From Limnobaculum allomyrinae (GTDB lineage: Bacteria; Pseudomonadota; Gammaproteobacteria; Enterobacterales; Enterobacteriaceae), in NCBI RefSeq assembly GCF_016649425.1, contig NZ_JADRCR010000003.1, positions 168,600 through 232,599 of the forward strand: a stretch of DNA of 64,000 bases, given 5' to 3'. The translations under genes were made by a program, and so were the position numbers. The notes beneath the pieces were generated by a model, which worked only from the letters and a program-made list of their open reading frames with translations, did no database searches and was not told where the DNA came from. Shown one piece after another: positions 20,901-27,817 of the stretch (positions within the stretch are counted from its first letter, which is position 1; each line of letters starts with the position of its first letter).

Positions 20901-22777
20901 GTTGGCGTCGGGTCATCGGTGGCTGCGCCATTGGTCAGCGTGCCCTGAATGGCACCCACGTCATCCTTCGCCGATTCAATGGTCGGGGCATTTGGTGCCA
21001 CGGTATCGACCGTGAACTCAAACGCCGAGGTTGGATCGGTGGTGTTATTGGACTGGTCGGTAGCCGTCACGGTGATGCTGTGCTTGCCCTGAGACAGATC
21101 GGAAGAAGGCGTAAAGCTCCAGCTCTTATCCGCATTCACGGTGGTCGAGCCCAGCAGGGTCGCGCCATCGTACACTTTGATGATGCTGCCCACTTTACCG
21201 GTACCGGTGATTTCCGGACGCACATCGTCGGTTACGCCGTTTGGTGCAATCGGCCCGGTGATATCGCCCACATCGTCAATCAGTTTATCCAGGCTGACTT
21301 CAACGGTTTCGGTGTTGACGGTAATGTTCACAACCGGTGTGACATCGCCCACGTTACCTGCTTTATCCGTGACCGTGGTGGTGAACTTGTAGCTGCCATC
21401 CGGCAACGGCGTGCTTGGTGTAAAGCTCCAGGTACCGTCCTCGCCAACAACAGTGCGACCAATCTCGCTGCCATTGTTATAAATAATAACGGTGTTACCC
21501 GCTTCGCCCCAGCCTTTAAATTCCGGACGGGCGTCATCGGTGACATCGCCGTTATTAATCAGGCCGGTCTTATCACCCACATCATCGTAGGCTTCAAGGC
21601 GCGGTGGTTTATCCGGCGCAGTAGTGTCGACATTGAAATCGAAGGTTGGGGACGTTGCGCTGGTATTACCGGCTTTATCGGTTTCCGTTACGGTAACCTG
21701 ATAGTGACCGTCTGCCAGGTCTTCGGTTGGCGTCCAGCTCCAGGTACCGTCTGAACCAACGGTGGTTTTACCGGCTTCTTTACCATCAATGAAAATGGTG
21801 ATGGTGCTACCGACTTCACCTTTGCCGGTGAACTCAGGACGGGCATCGTCAGTAGTGGCACCGTTAGCAATTGGGCCCTGAATAGCTCCCACATCATCCA
21901 GTGCTTCAAACATTGGCTTGTTTGGCGCTACGGTATCAACGATGAAAGTAAAATCATCCGACTGGCTGCTGGTCTGGCCTTCAGGATTGGTCTGGGTAAT
22001 AGTGATTTTATGCGAACCTTCACTTAACGCCGTCTCTGGCGTAAAGCTCCAGTTACCATCCGCACCCACAACGGCAGAACCAATGGCTTTACCGTTATCG
22101 TAAATAGTGATGATGTTACCGGCTTCACCAGTACCATAAAGCGTTGGTTTGGTTTCATCCGTGGTTGAACCGTAAGAGATGGGCCCGGTAATATCGCCGG
22201 TCGCATCCGTTGCGCCGCTCAGCGTTGGAACTGAAGCCGGGGTTGGTGCCGGTGATGAACCATCATCTTTGTTATGTTCATAGATTGCATTACCGACAAT
22301 ACCACCAATAACGGCTGCACCCAGGAACCATGGCCATAAAGCCAGCAGTCCAAAGTCATTGCTTTCGGTATTTTCAAACAGATAAGCACCGTCACCCATT
22401 GGCATTCCACCAAGGGCGGCTGGTGCAAAGCTACCGTCGTTAAACAGGTAGCCATCACCCAAACCCGAACCATCCGTGATTACATAGGCATAAACCTGGC
22501 CATCCTCTGCCATACCCAGTAACGGCGTGTTATCGCCGGATACATAGTAATCTTCAATAACGATTGCAGGCGCTGAATCCCCCTCCAGAATCACATACAG
22601 ATCGTCACCATTGCGCTGCAGAGTGACGTTCTCTGGCGCATAGTTATCATCTTGATTCTTGAGAAGGTATTTATTGCCCGGCTGAATCTTAATCTTGATG
22701 GGCTTACCTGAGTTGAGGGATACTACCTGAGAAGGGCCGCTTCCTGTATTTACCAATAAACTGGCGTTTGTATTCAT
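11924..22777 (-). CDS. BapA-like giant RTX adhesin, 3617 aa
   Basis: A surface adhesin predicted to leave by the type I system encoded just downstream. Residues 1-140 are the Bap prefix domain, and 143-165 are a hydrophobic stretch (LLALWPWFLGA core) that could help retain the N terminus. About 185-2560 is a chain of Ig-like domains of ~105 aa grouped in a super-repeat of 526 aa (1578 bp). About 2660-3050 has six calcium-loop/FG-GAP motifs (DFNRDGHMD, DLMGDGYVD, DLDNNGTID, DFNGDGYMD, DWNGDGKMD, DLDYDGVKD). About 3190-3617 is the RTX-type secretion end with GGAGNDTF, GRGGNDTF and GGLGDDTF, finishing in VENTVNPVIL. It starts at 22777 after an AAAGGAG site. High sequence identity with its neighbours indicates tandem duplication. 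The adhesive target cannot be told from sequence. Confidence 0.95.
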   Translation of the reverse strand: MNTNASLLVNTGSGPSQVVSLNSGKPIKIKIQPGNKYLLKNQDDNYAPENVTLQRNGDDLYVILEGDSAPAIVIEDYYVSGDNTPLLGMAEDGQVYAYVITDGSGLGDGYLFNDGSFAPAALGGMPMGDGAYLFENTESNDFGLLALWPWFLGAAVIGGIVGNAIYEHNKDDGSSPAPTPASVPTLSGATDATGDITGPISYGSTTDETKPTLYGTGEAGNIITIYDNGKAIGSAVVGADGNWSFTPETALSEGSHKITITQTNPEGQTSSQSDDFTFIVDTVAPNKPMFEALDDVGAIQGPIANGATTDDARPEFTGKGEVGSTITIFIDGKEAGKTTVGSDGTWSWTPTEDLADGHYQVTVTETDKAGNTSATSPTFDFNVDTTAPDKPPRLEAYDDVGDKTGLINNGDVTDDARPEFKGWGEAGNTVIIYNNGSEIGRTVVGEDGTWSFTPSTPLPDGSYKFTTTVTDKAGNVGDVTPVVNITVNTETVEVSLDKLIDDVGDITGPIAPNGVTDDVRPEITGTGKVGSIIKVYDGATLLGSTTVNADKSWSFTPSSDLSQGKHSITVTATDQSNNTTDPTSAFEFTVDTVAPNAPTIESAKDDVGAIQGTLTNGAATDDPTPTLTGKAEKGSIVKVYDGDSLLGSVVADDTTGQWTFTPTSPLGEGEHKFHVTSTDVAGNVSLPSADFVLNMDFTGPDASKLSITGVDDQVGAVTGNVNPGDTTDDTRPTVSGTGTAGDTIIVYVKDGSGNREIGRTTVDKDGNWTLRPESPLVKGANEFTAVEMDPVGNSTDPSAPYAIVVDSSKPQPPVIETIEDNVGSITAPLQKGDVTDDNTPTLKGTAVPNGTVTIYNNGNPIGSAKVDDKGNWSFTPEPALADGKYSITADATNSVGQTSDKTGAFDFTVDTTPPGAVENLLISDNVGAYQGPLKDGDTTDDNTPTFSGKAEAGGTVSVYNDGNLLGTAKVGTDGTWSFTPSTPLPDGSYKFTTTVMDKAGNVGDVTPVVNITVNTDKVEVSLDKLIDDVGDITGPIAPNGVTDDTRPEITGTGKVGSIIKVYDGATLLGSTTVNADKSWSFTPTTDLGQGKHSITVTATDQSNNTTDPTSAFEFTIDTVAPTQPTIESAKDDVGSVQGTLTNGMATDDPTPTLTGKAEKGSIVKVYDGDALLGSVVADATTGQWTFTPTSPLGEGEHKFHVTSTDAAGNVSLPSADFVLNMDFTGPDASKLKITGVDDQVGAVTGNVNPGDTTDDTRPTISGTGTAGDTIIVYTKDSTGNREIGRTTVDKDGNWTLRPESPLNKGSNEFTAVEVDPVGNATDPSASYAITLDIGKPNPPVIETIEDNVGSITAPLQKGDVTDDNTPTLKGTAVPNGTVTIYNNGNPIGTAKVDDKGNWSFTPDPALADGKYNITADATNTVGQTSDQTGIFDFTVDTTPPGAVENLLISDNVGTYQGPLKNGDVTDDNTLTFSGKAEAGGTVSVYNDGNLLGTAKVGTDGTWSFTPSTPLPDGSYKFTTTVTDKAGNTGDATQVVNITVNTEGVEVSLDKLIDNVGDITGPIAQNGVTDDTRPEITGTGKAGSIIKVYDGSTLLGSTTVNPDKSWSFTPTTDLGQGKHSITVTATDQSNNTTDPTSAFEFTVDTVAPAQPTIESAKDDVGTVQGTLTNGMATDDPTPTLTGKAEKGSIVKVYDGSALLGSVVADDTTGQWTFTPTSPLGEGKHTFHVTSTDAAGNVSMPSADFVLEMDFTGPDLSKLKITGVDDQVGNVTGNVDDGDFTDDSRPTISGTGTAGDTIYVHVSHESGADVLLGTAKVNDQGIWTFRPENALAEGSNKFTAYERDPVGNEVGPSNDYTVTLDGTPSVAPTLDRVIDDVGAITGELKSGDVTDDTKPTFEGKASAGSTIHVYDGTTLLGTAKADSNGDWTFEPPTALKDGTHDITFTATSPIGQVSDPSDVFVIEVDTKAPAPVESLLITDNVGDYQGELKNGDTTDDATPTFSGQAEAGSIVTIYNDGVAIGSAKVGENGSWSFTPDTDLPDGNYKFTTTVTDKAGNQGAPTPVVNITIDTSTLSVKIDKLIDDVGAVTGDIQNNGITDDLRPEIVGTVSKPGSIVTVYIDGVNQGTATVKADGTWSFTPTTDLGQGEHKVEVTAKDPSGNVTDMSPEFIFTIDNIPPAQPTIEKAVDNVGDITGDMKSGAFTDDNTPTLEGLAEKGSIVTVYDKNTGLPIGSVVANDQGQWSYELPEQADGRHDYYVIASDKAGNTSQPTPDFTLNIDTQGPVGDNLKLDKVIDNVGNITGELTSGGGTDDSRPELKGTANEVGNTIIIYATDESGVTREVGRTTVDVNREWSHELVNALADGTYKLKVVEMDAAGNKTAPTPDFELTIDTTIPTATATISNMTDDVGPITGNLPSGSYTDDSTPRLNGYITGTLGANDKVTVYEKGTNGVLTEIGTATMLDNTRWQFDIPPGSLVGGNTHSYVAAVTNRVGTSSTPSSDFVMTSVVEINSDTTLDTTPIISGRIPYALESGSYMTVTVNGKTYSSLTGAVVVDAVNLTWYVQIPDSDALAVKTYDVDARVISELGGTTDKTSGELIIAPTPPVIIEVDGVDGNNKGTSYTMNNQGGWQLFTNQAVLDSSATSNSTIGQFDKTILTPSTGGAGYGANNMNMVQNATFVDFNRDGHMDILGIDSRYSNGQQMFINNGDGTYTAKQMADSYAAGDDLANTYSWYGGIVAIDLMGDGYVDVLIGDQTPNDANATGGYNSQIVLNNGGVFIKDDWYTDSRSNGGKNTGNATFGQELSGVDLDNNGTIDVVFHGRAGSNKLGAADGSGTTNSSNNRLVVAKNDGDGKLWTSQIVTDVFRDAGATPNIANEPSMTWADFNGDGYMDLFLGSVMGNSTTSVNSTIYFNDGKGNLSSTSPTGIGTSTGTYQFNDKVMGGASVAVDWNGDGKMDIIEAPQIGSGTSNASQVSGTVNMYINNTSGGVTKFSTSYLQSNDTFGANESTGVVFKGGISASGTVAGNPVTGMVSVDLDYDGVKDLLIFTSNGTTTYVHNENKIAHGTSLHLRIVDAQGLTVFYGNTVQLIDSKGNVAATQIINPQSGGQTNDSTSVVDFYGLDPNETYSVVMLRNSMGVSQDVGGVSQVGTNVIENVNLGWANIKAGASNEALILTAESGTNSSDTINSGIVGTGYNDTFIATQGTKTYQGGGGTTEMSNYKTWTDTGGVDIVDFKLAGSTALNINMMNKGSQYTGWNTITMHNIEGLAGGAGNDTFTDDAGDNVFEGRGGNDTFNLLNGGRDTLLYKPQVGSNGDNRGGNGSDVVNGFTLGAWEATPDADRIDVSEMLVGYTFGGGAKWINGVATMESGETIGQYLKVVISGSDTQIFIDRDGNGGAYGSELLVTLKDVQTDLLTLLANHQLEVDNSDVVGMSATTSEFQAITQMFTAGNDIMFGTEQQDILLGGLGDDTFINIGKGDQVSGGDGNDTIRIISTDFASISGDEGIDTLTLDTTGELLDLSALKDKLSSVEIFDMGNGNNTMNVSLEDVLRLGSEELAINSGNKAIVVNGEAGSTLQLEGTDGQWTMSQSNYQYQGNTYNVWTMGTSGIEVLVENTVNPVIL
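14970..21900 (-). repeat. In-frame super-repeat array of Ig-like domains (1578-bp period)
   Basis: The same domain junction (CAGTTTATCC on the plus strand) recurs at 21281, 19703 and 18125, exactly 1578 bp apart. A diverged version lies at about 16544. Each unit encodes five Ig-like domains (526 aa). The central copies are so similar that copy number is likely to vary between strains, and it is a likely spot for assembly collapse. Outer boundaries are approximate. Confidence 0.8.
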
Positions 22778-23966
22778 ACTAGAATAACTCCTTTATCCTT
22801 ACATATTTCCTGAAAGCATCTCGCTTTCCGCGCTAAACACTAAAACAAAACCAACACATTAAGGGTACGTAAATAACACATATTCGCGCGTTATATTACC
22901 CCGCTCACAACACATTACGCGATCGAATGAATCATACATAAAACATATTTCAGTTCATTATTCTGTTTATGTAGTTTTTTTCAGGCTAGATATCTGAATT
23001 AGCAATTCAGGATGGTTTTATTTGAAGGTTATATTGAATAAAAAAACACAAATGAATTTCATATAGACAATGATTATTCAATGAATTATTAGTAAAAACA
23101 AAACGCCTTAATTTTAGATAATCTGATGCTTAATCACATGATAATTTATTAGAAAATATAATAAAATTGAAAAAACCATAAACAAAAATCAAATAAAAAA
23201 TTATATCGTTTAAAAACAATTAATTACACTAAAACACAAAGAGGGCTGATTGGCTATTTTTTAACCATCACGGGTATGAAATATAAAAAAACAACCCAAT
23301 TAAAAATAACAAAAAAGATTAAATAGAAATAATAACAACTGTTACATTAACATTTAAAAGCATTAAAATCTGAATAAATAATGAATTGGGTATTTTTTAA
23401 ACAATCTGTGTTTATTTAAATTTCCACATTCAATTTTACAAATAAAAATGGCCACACCACCCACCAGAATGATGAATTTCAAAACAACTCGTTTGATAAA
23501 ATAAGAAAAATTCAAATAGTAACTTAAATGAATAATAACGCAAAAATACACAATGAAGCGGCAACACAATTGGTCTCAGATTTACCCAGAAAACCAGGTG
23601 ATTTAATGAGAAAAATTATCTCAAAAAAGCACTTGAAATAAAGATTTTCTATAATATTTTCTTATTTAAATCAAAAAAATAGATAAATTAAGATAAAGAA
23701 ATAAATTTTCTAATACATTGTTAAAATGTACTCTTATCGCTCTGAATTTCTTTCCTGATTTAATCGTGTGATTAAACCTCAAACAACAGATACTCAATCA
23801 GCCCGACAAATCTATAATTGAAATTAGCTGTTCACCTCAATGCTATTGGTGCAGCATTTTATACTATTCTGAGTCATTGAGTTTTTGAAGAAACGGGGAA
23901 AAGCTGAGCCTGACCCTGCGCTTAAGTCAACAGTACCAGGCTCTGATACAACGGCGATTTAACGTT
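22778..23966. other. AT-rich intergenic region upstream of the second adhesin
   Basis: About 1.2 kb, strongly AT-rich, between the third module's zinc-ribbon gene and the second adhesin. Only the first ~28 bp upstream of the adhesin start (the ribosome site and its flank) match the other adhesin leaders. A weak inverted repeat (GAGCCTG...CAGGCTC, about 23905-23943) may end the upstream operon but has no clear U tract. I see no credible gene. Confidence 0.55.
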
Positions 23967-24242
23967 TTATGGCTGAGCTATTAATCTCTTGATATGCAGC
24001 TCTACAGTGTCTAAATCCACCTGAATTTCTGCACTAATCTGTTTAGGTGTGAGATTGTCTGCCATCAATCGCTCAATTTGAGTAGCAATATGTTGCTCTC
24101 GTCCTTTATAAATATAGCCCGTCTGAAACGTTCTTTTGCATAACTCACAGAAATAGCGTTGATTACCAGACTTCGTAACTCCATGTCTCTTTATACCACT
24201 GCTTTTATCGCAGTGATGACAAATTGGCGCACCTTTTTTCAC
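23967..24242 (-). CDS. InsA-like zinc-ribbon and HTH small protein (second copy)
   Basis: A 91-aa homologue of the protein at 3793-4077, with CHHC and CELCKRTFQ metal-binding pairs, the KRHG...GNQRYFC core and a C-terminal helical segment (PKQISAEIQVDLDTVELHIKRL). The start codon is GTG at 24242, with an excellent GGAGG site 6 nt upstream. It again sits last in the secretion operon, just after the TolC-like gene. Divergence from its paralogue is greater than in the transporter genes, but the cysteine pattern is kept, which argues for a functional product. It is probably a DNA-binding accessory of the module; the exact role is unknown. Confidence 0.75.
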   Translation of the reverse strand: MKKGAPICHHCDKSSGIKRHGVTKSGNQRYFCELCKRTFQTGYIYKGREQHIATQIERLMADNLTPKQISAEIQVDLDTVELHIKRLIAQP

Positions 24243-24313
24243 TGCAAACCTCCATGATAATAATTGAAGTGATTTATCGTATTTAATATGTCATTGATGA
24301 TTAAATCAGGTGA

Positions 24314-26488
24314 TTAATAAACCGGCATACCTAACCAGTTCAGTAACATAGCCGATTCCGACATAATGCTGATATTCGCCGTATAGCCATCATACTGATT
24401 GTTTATTGCCGAGATTTGGTTGTTAAAATGGTCGTTCTCTGCTGTCAGAACATCCAGCAATGAACGTTTACCCAGGTAGTACCATTGCTCATAGAACATG
24501 GTTCTTACCCGGTCAGTATCTGCGGATAAATTGCGATATTCCTCTGCCCGTTCGAATGAGGAATCCCGCGTCTGGATCATGCTGCGGATACGGTATTTCA
24601 GCTCCAGTACTGTGGTTTCAAACTGCATTTGGGTCGCCTGTGCCCGCTGAGTGGCTGCGGCCTGGGATGCCGAGGCCGAACCTCCGGTAAACAGATCCCA
24701 CTCTACGTTAACCCCCGTATACCACGCCTGCTCATCACCGTTTATATCTTTCGCACTGCTCTTTGAGACCACCCAGTTGATATTCGGGTAAGAGGAGGAC
24801 TTGATGGCATCTGCCTTGTACAAACTGGCCTGCACCTCTGCTTTTGCCTTCAGAATTTGCGGATGATGATCCAGCGCGGTCAGAATGGTTTGCGTGGACA
24901 AATCTGAACCTTCCCATTTCAGGTTTTCCGGTACTTCCACTTCGTGGCCAACCAGACGGGTCATTTTGATCTGCGTTTCACGCCATTTACTTTCCAACTG
25001 CTGAACGTTGGTCTGAGCCTGTAACAGTTTGGAACGGGCCTGAACCAGTTCGCTTCCCCGGCCCTTATCCGTTTCGGTAATTTGCGACAGCATTTTTACC
25101 AAATCGGCCATGCGGCTCTGGTACAGTTTGGCAACTTTGATATCTTTCTGATATTTATCCAATTCCAGCAAACCGGAGATGGTCTGGAAAGCAATCTGGT
25201 TACGCGTCAGTTTTTCTAATTCCAGCGAGGCTTTGGACGTTTCTTCCGCACTCTGAATACCGCTGCTGGTTTTACCAAAGTCATAGACCGTGGTCGTCAT
25301 CGAAACCGAACCGCTGGTATCACTGACATCCGTTGAGTTACTGACGCTTTTACCCCCACCAAAATTGGAGATGGGTGAGTTGGCGCCCACTTTTACCTGA
25401 GGCCAGCGCTTTCCTTTAATTTCATCAATGTCATAACGCGATGCCGTTGATACCGCCTCGGCATTACGAATTTCAGGGCTGAATACCAGCGCCTGACGTA
25501 CAGTGTTCTTGATAAAATCAACAGAAGCCTTATTACCACCGGCAGTAGAAAGTTTAGGTGCGGACTTATATAAATCCGCACTGCTGGTAGTATCGACCGG
25601 TGCCAGTGAGGTATCTGTCACCGTCCAGTTCAGAATATCCTTCTCAACCGCTTGATCTGCCTTAGATGGCTTAGCCGAAGTATCAACCACATCATTTTGA
25701 ACCGACTTACTCTTACCGGATGCCGGCTGGATCGCCGGTCGGGTATCGGCCAATGTTGTTGCTGAATGCTCAGCGGTTGTCTGAGGTGCAATCGGCGTTG
25801 ATTCCGTCATTGGTTCGCTGGAATCTAATGCAATATCGGTAAAACTGAGCTGTTCCGTGTCATGGTCTTGGTTGATGACTTTTGACGACGGAGGAACGCT
25901 GACAGGCTGGCTGGATGCTACTGGCGTAACCTTTTGATTGATATTCGAAGAAGTGGTATCAACTGCGTTTTGTGTGTCAGATCCCGGTGTCATAGCCACA
26001 ACCGGTGCTGAATTTTGTACTGCCCTGATTGGCTGAGGTTCCTCGCGATCCGGCGCCGTATCAATATCCATCAGTTCCAGTACCTGATTATCATCAACGG
26101 TAGTCGTGGCCTGCACAAGCAGGCTAACAGGCTCAGATTGAATCGGTGCTTCAACCTTTGGTGGATCCGCCACCCAACCTTTACCATCCCGACCAATGGT
26201 TGAAACGGCCACTGGCGGCGGTACCACAATAGCCGGCTGAACTGAGCGAGCCGGTGTGGCCGAAACCGGCGTGGGCATAATGATTACCGGCTCTGATGCA
26301 TTAGCCTGATCCACCGGTATTGATGGTTCAACCGGTTTCTTCATGGCCGGCGGTGGTGGATTCACCACACCCGCCCGACGACCTGGCTGTAGGGACTGCA
26401 TCAGGCTGTCATCCACCCGTGCTGATGTCGCTGTGGTTAAAGAGACTGACAGCGATAACGTAAGCAGGGCAAGCTGTTTAATTTTCAT
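24314..26488 (-). CDS. TolC-family outer membrane channel with N-terminal extension (second copy)
   Basis: A 724-aa paralogue of the channel at 4188-6566. The signal peptide (1-23), the start of the extension (LQPGRRAGVVNPPPP) and the ~420-residue TolC domain are conserved. The extension is about 70 residues shorter and has one GRDGKGW motif instead of two GRDGxSW motifs, plus acidic blocks DNQVLELMDID and DTEQLSFTDIALD. The extension therefore evolves quickly while the acidic and GRDG motifs persist, which suggests they are binding elements. The gene starts 8 bp after the membrane-fusion gene. Confidence 0.9.
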   Translation of the reverse strand: MKIKQLALLTLSLSVSLTTATSARVDDSLMQSLQPGRRAGVVNPPPPAMKKPVEPSIPVDQANASEPVIIMPTPVSATPARSVQPAIVVPPPVAVSTIGRDGKGWVADPPKVEAPIQSEPVSLLVQATTTVDDNQVLELMDIDTAPDREEPQPIRAVQNSAPVVAMTPGSDTQNAVDTTSSNINQKVTPVASSQPVSVPPSSKVINQDHDTEQLSFTDIALDSSEPMTESTPIAPQTTAEHSATTLADTRPAIQPASGKSKSVQNDVVDTSAKPSKADQAVEKDILNWTVTDTSLAPVDTTSSADLYKSAPKLSTAGGNKASVDFIKNTVRQALVFSPEIRNAEAVSTASRYDIDEIKGKRWPQVKVGANSPISNFGGGKSVSNSTDVSDTSGSVSMTTTVYDFGKTSSGIQSAEETSKASLELEKLTRNQIAFQTISGLLELDKYQKDIKVAKLYQSRMADLVKMLSQITETDKGRGSELVQARSKLLQAQTNVQQLESKWRETQIKMTRLVGHEVEVPENLKWEGSDLSTQTILTALDHHPQILKAKAEVQASLYKADAIKSSSYPNINWVVSKSSAKDINGDEQAWYTGVNVEWDLFTGGSASASQAAATQRAQATQMQFETTVLELKYRIRSMIQTRDSSFERAEEYRNLSADTDRVRTMFYEQWYYLGKRSLLDVLTAENDHFNNQISAINNQYDGYTANISIMSESAMLLNWLGMPVY

Positions 26489-26496
26489 ATTTTTTC

Positions 26497-27753
26497 TTAC
26501 CGCTCCCGGAATGCTTCTCTGGCTTTCAAGACGGGTTTCAGGATGTAATCCAGTATGGTTTTCTCTCCCGTTCTGATTTCTACCGTGGCTATCATCCCCG
26601 GCATAATCGGGAAGACTTTGTCCCTGGCCGTCAACGCCGCCTTATCGGTACGTACCAGCACCCGGTAATAGGTGCTGTCGCCACGGCCCTGACGCATTTT
26701 GTCTTCATCTTTCAGGGTATCCGGGCTGATATGCTCCAGCGTGCCGCTAAGACCACCATAAATGGAGTAGTCATAAGCGGTAATTTTTACCGTTGCACGC
26801 AGGCCGGGGTGTAAGAACGCCACGTCAGAAGGCTTGATTTTGGCCTCTACCAACAGCTGATCTTCCAGTGGGATAATCGCCATGATTTCCGCCCCCTGCT
26901 GGATAACGCCCCCCACTGTCGTGATCTTAATGTTATTGACCGTACCCCGTACCGGTGCAACGATGGTGGTACGGTTCATCACATCTTCTCGCCCCGCTAC
27001 GTTTTCAACGGTCTGAGCCAGTTCACTTTCATATCGGTTCAGTTCAGCGTTAGCTTCAGAACGGAACCGGTTTTGCCGCTCAGCAATTTGCAGGCTGAAC
27101 TCATTGGCCTGGCGGCGCATTCTCAACAGCTCGACTTCTGACATCAGCCCTTTTTTCATCAGTGGCTCAGACAGATTAATTTCACTCTGCGCCAGTTGCA
27201 GGCTGGTTCTCAGCGTTTTAACACTCTCGTCCAGCGTTTGCTTGCGGGCGTTATAGGCCTGAGTTTCATCTTTTACCACCGACGGTACTGCTCTTACGTC
27301 GGCCGGGAACTCCAATGGTGTACCGTAGGCTTCTGCACGTAACCGGGCAATCGAGGCTTTCAGACCAATCACTTTGGAAACCCCTTCACGGTACACTGCG
27401 CCGGCTCGCGTTGGGTCGATCTTCAGCAATACCTGACCTTTCTCTACGATATCCCCTTCATGCACGTTCAGTTCTTCCAGAATCCCGCCTTCCAGACTCT
27501 GAATAACCTGTTCACGACTGGCGGGAATAATGCGTCCTTCTCCCAGAGTCACTTCTTCCACCCGGGCAAATTTCGCCCAGACAATCGCCACAACCAGTAC
27601 GGCAGCGATTAAATAGAGCATGATCATACTGAACGGCGTTTTTTGTTCGATTAACGCCTCCTGTAGATCGCGCATATAAGGCAAATCACTGGATTTCACT
27701 TTGCCTGTCGGTGAAGACCCTTTTCCACTCACTTTTTGTTTTTTGTCTGTCAT
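26497..27753 (-). CDS. Type I secretion membrane-fusion protein (second copy)
   Basis: A 418-aa HlyD/LapC-type adaptor, nearly identical to the 426-aa copy after residue ~25. It has a membrane segment at about 45-65, paired lipoyl halves (LEGGILEELNVHEGDIVEKGQ and VAPVRGTVNNIKI), a central coiled coil and a C-terminal beta-barrel. The variable N terminus before the membrane segment (GKGSSPTGKVKSSDLPYMRDLQ) faces the cytoplasm. It presumably pairs with the ABC transporter encoded immediately upstream. Confidence 0.95.
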   Translation of the reverse strand: MTDKKQKVSGKGSSPTGKVKSSDLPYMRDLQEALIEQKTPFSMIMLYLIAAVLVVAIVWAKFARVEEVTLGEGRIIPASREQVIQSLEGGILEELNVHEGDIVEKGQVLLKIDPTRAGAVYREGVSKVIGLKASIARLRAEAYGTPLEFPADVRAVPSVVKDETQAYNARKQTLDESVKTLRTSLQLAQSEINLSEPLMKKGLMSEVELLRMRRQANEFSLQIAERQNRFRSEANAELNRYESELAQTVENVAGREDVMNRTTIVAPVRGTVNNIKITTVGGVIQQGAEIMAIIPLEDQLLVEAKIKPSDVAFLHPGLRATVKITAYDYSIYGGLSGTLEHISPDTLKDEDKMRQGRGDSTYYRVLVRTDKAALTARDKVFPIMPGMIATVEIRTGEKTILDYILKPVLKAREAFRER

Positions 27754-27817
27754 GGAATCTGATTCCCCACTCCATTATTGCTATCTGCCACTTTTGTTCC
27801 CTTATAGCTGGCCTTCA

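Noticed and set aside
14970-21900. CRISPR-like or satellite repeat array
   Set aside because: The repeats are in frame and encode Ig-like domains of an intact adhesin gene.
23363-23569. 68-aa open frame in the AT-rich gap
   Set aside because: Low-complexity composition, no ribosome site, and no counterpart in the other adhesin leaders.
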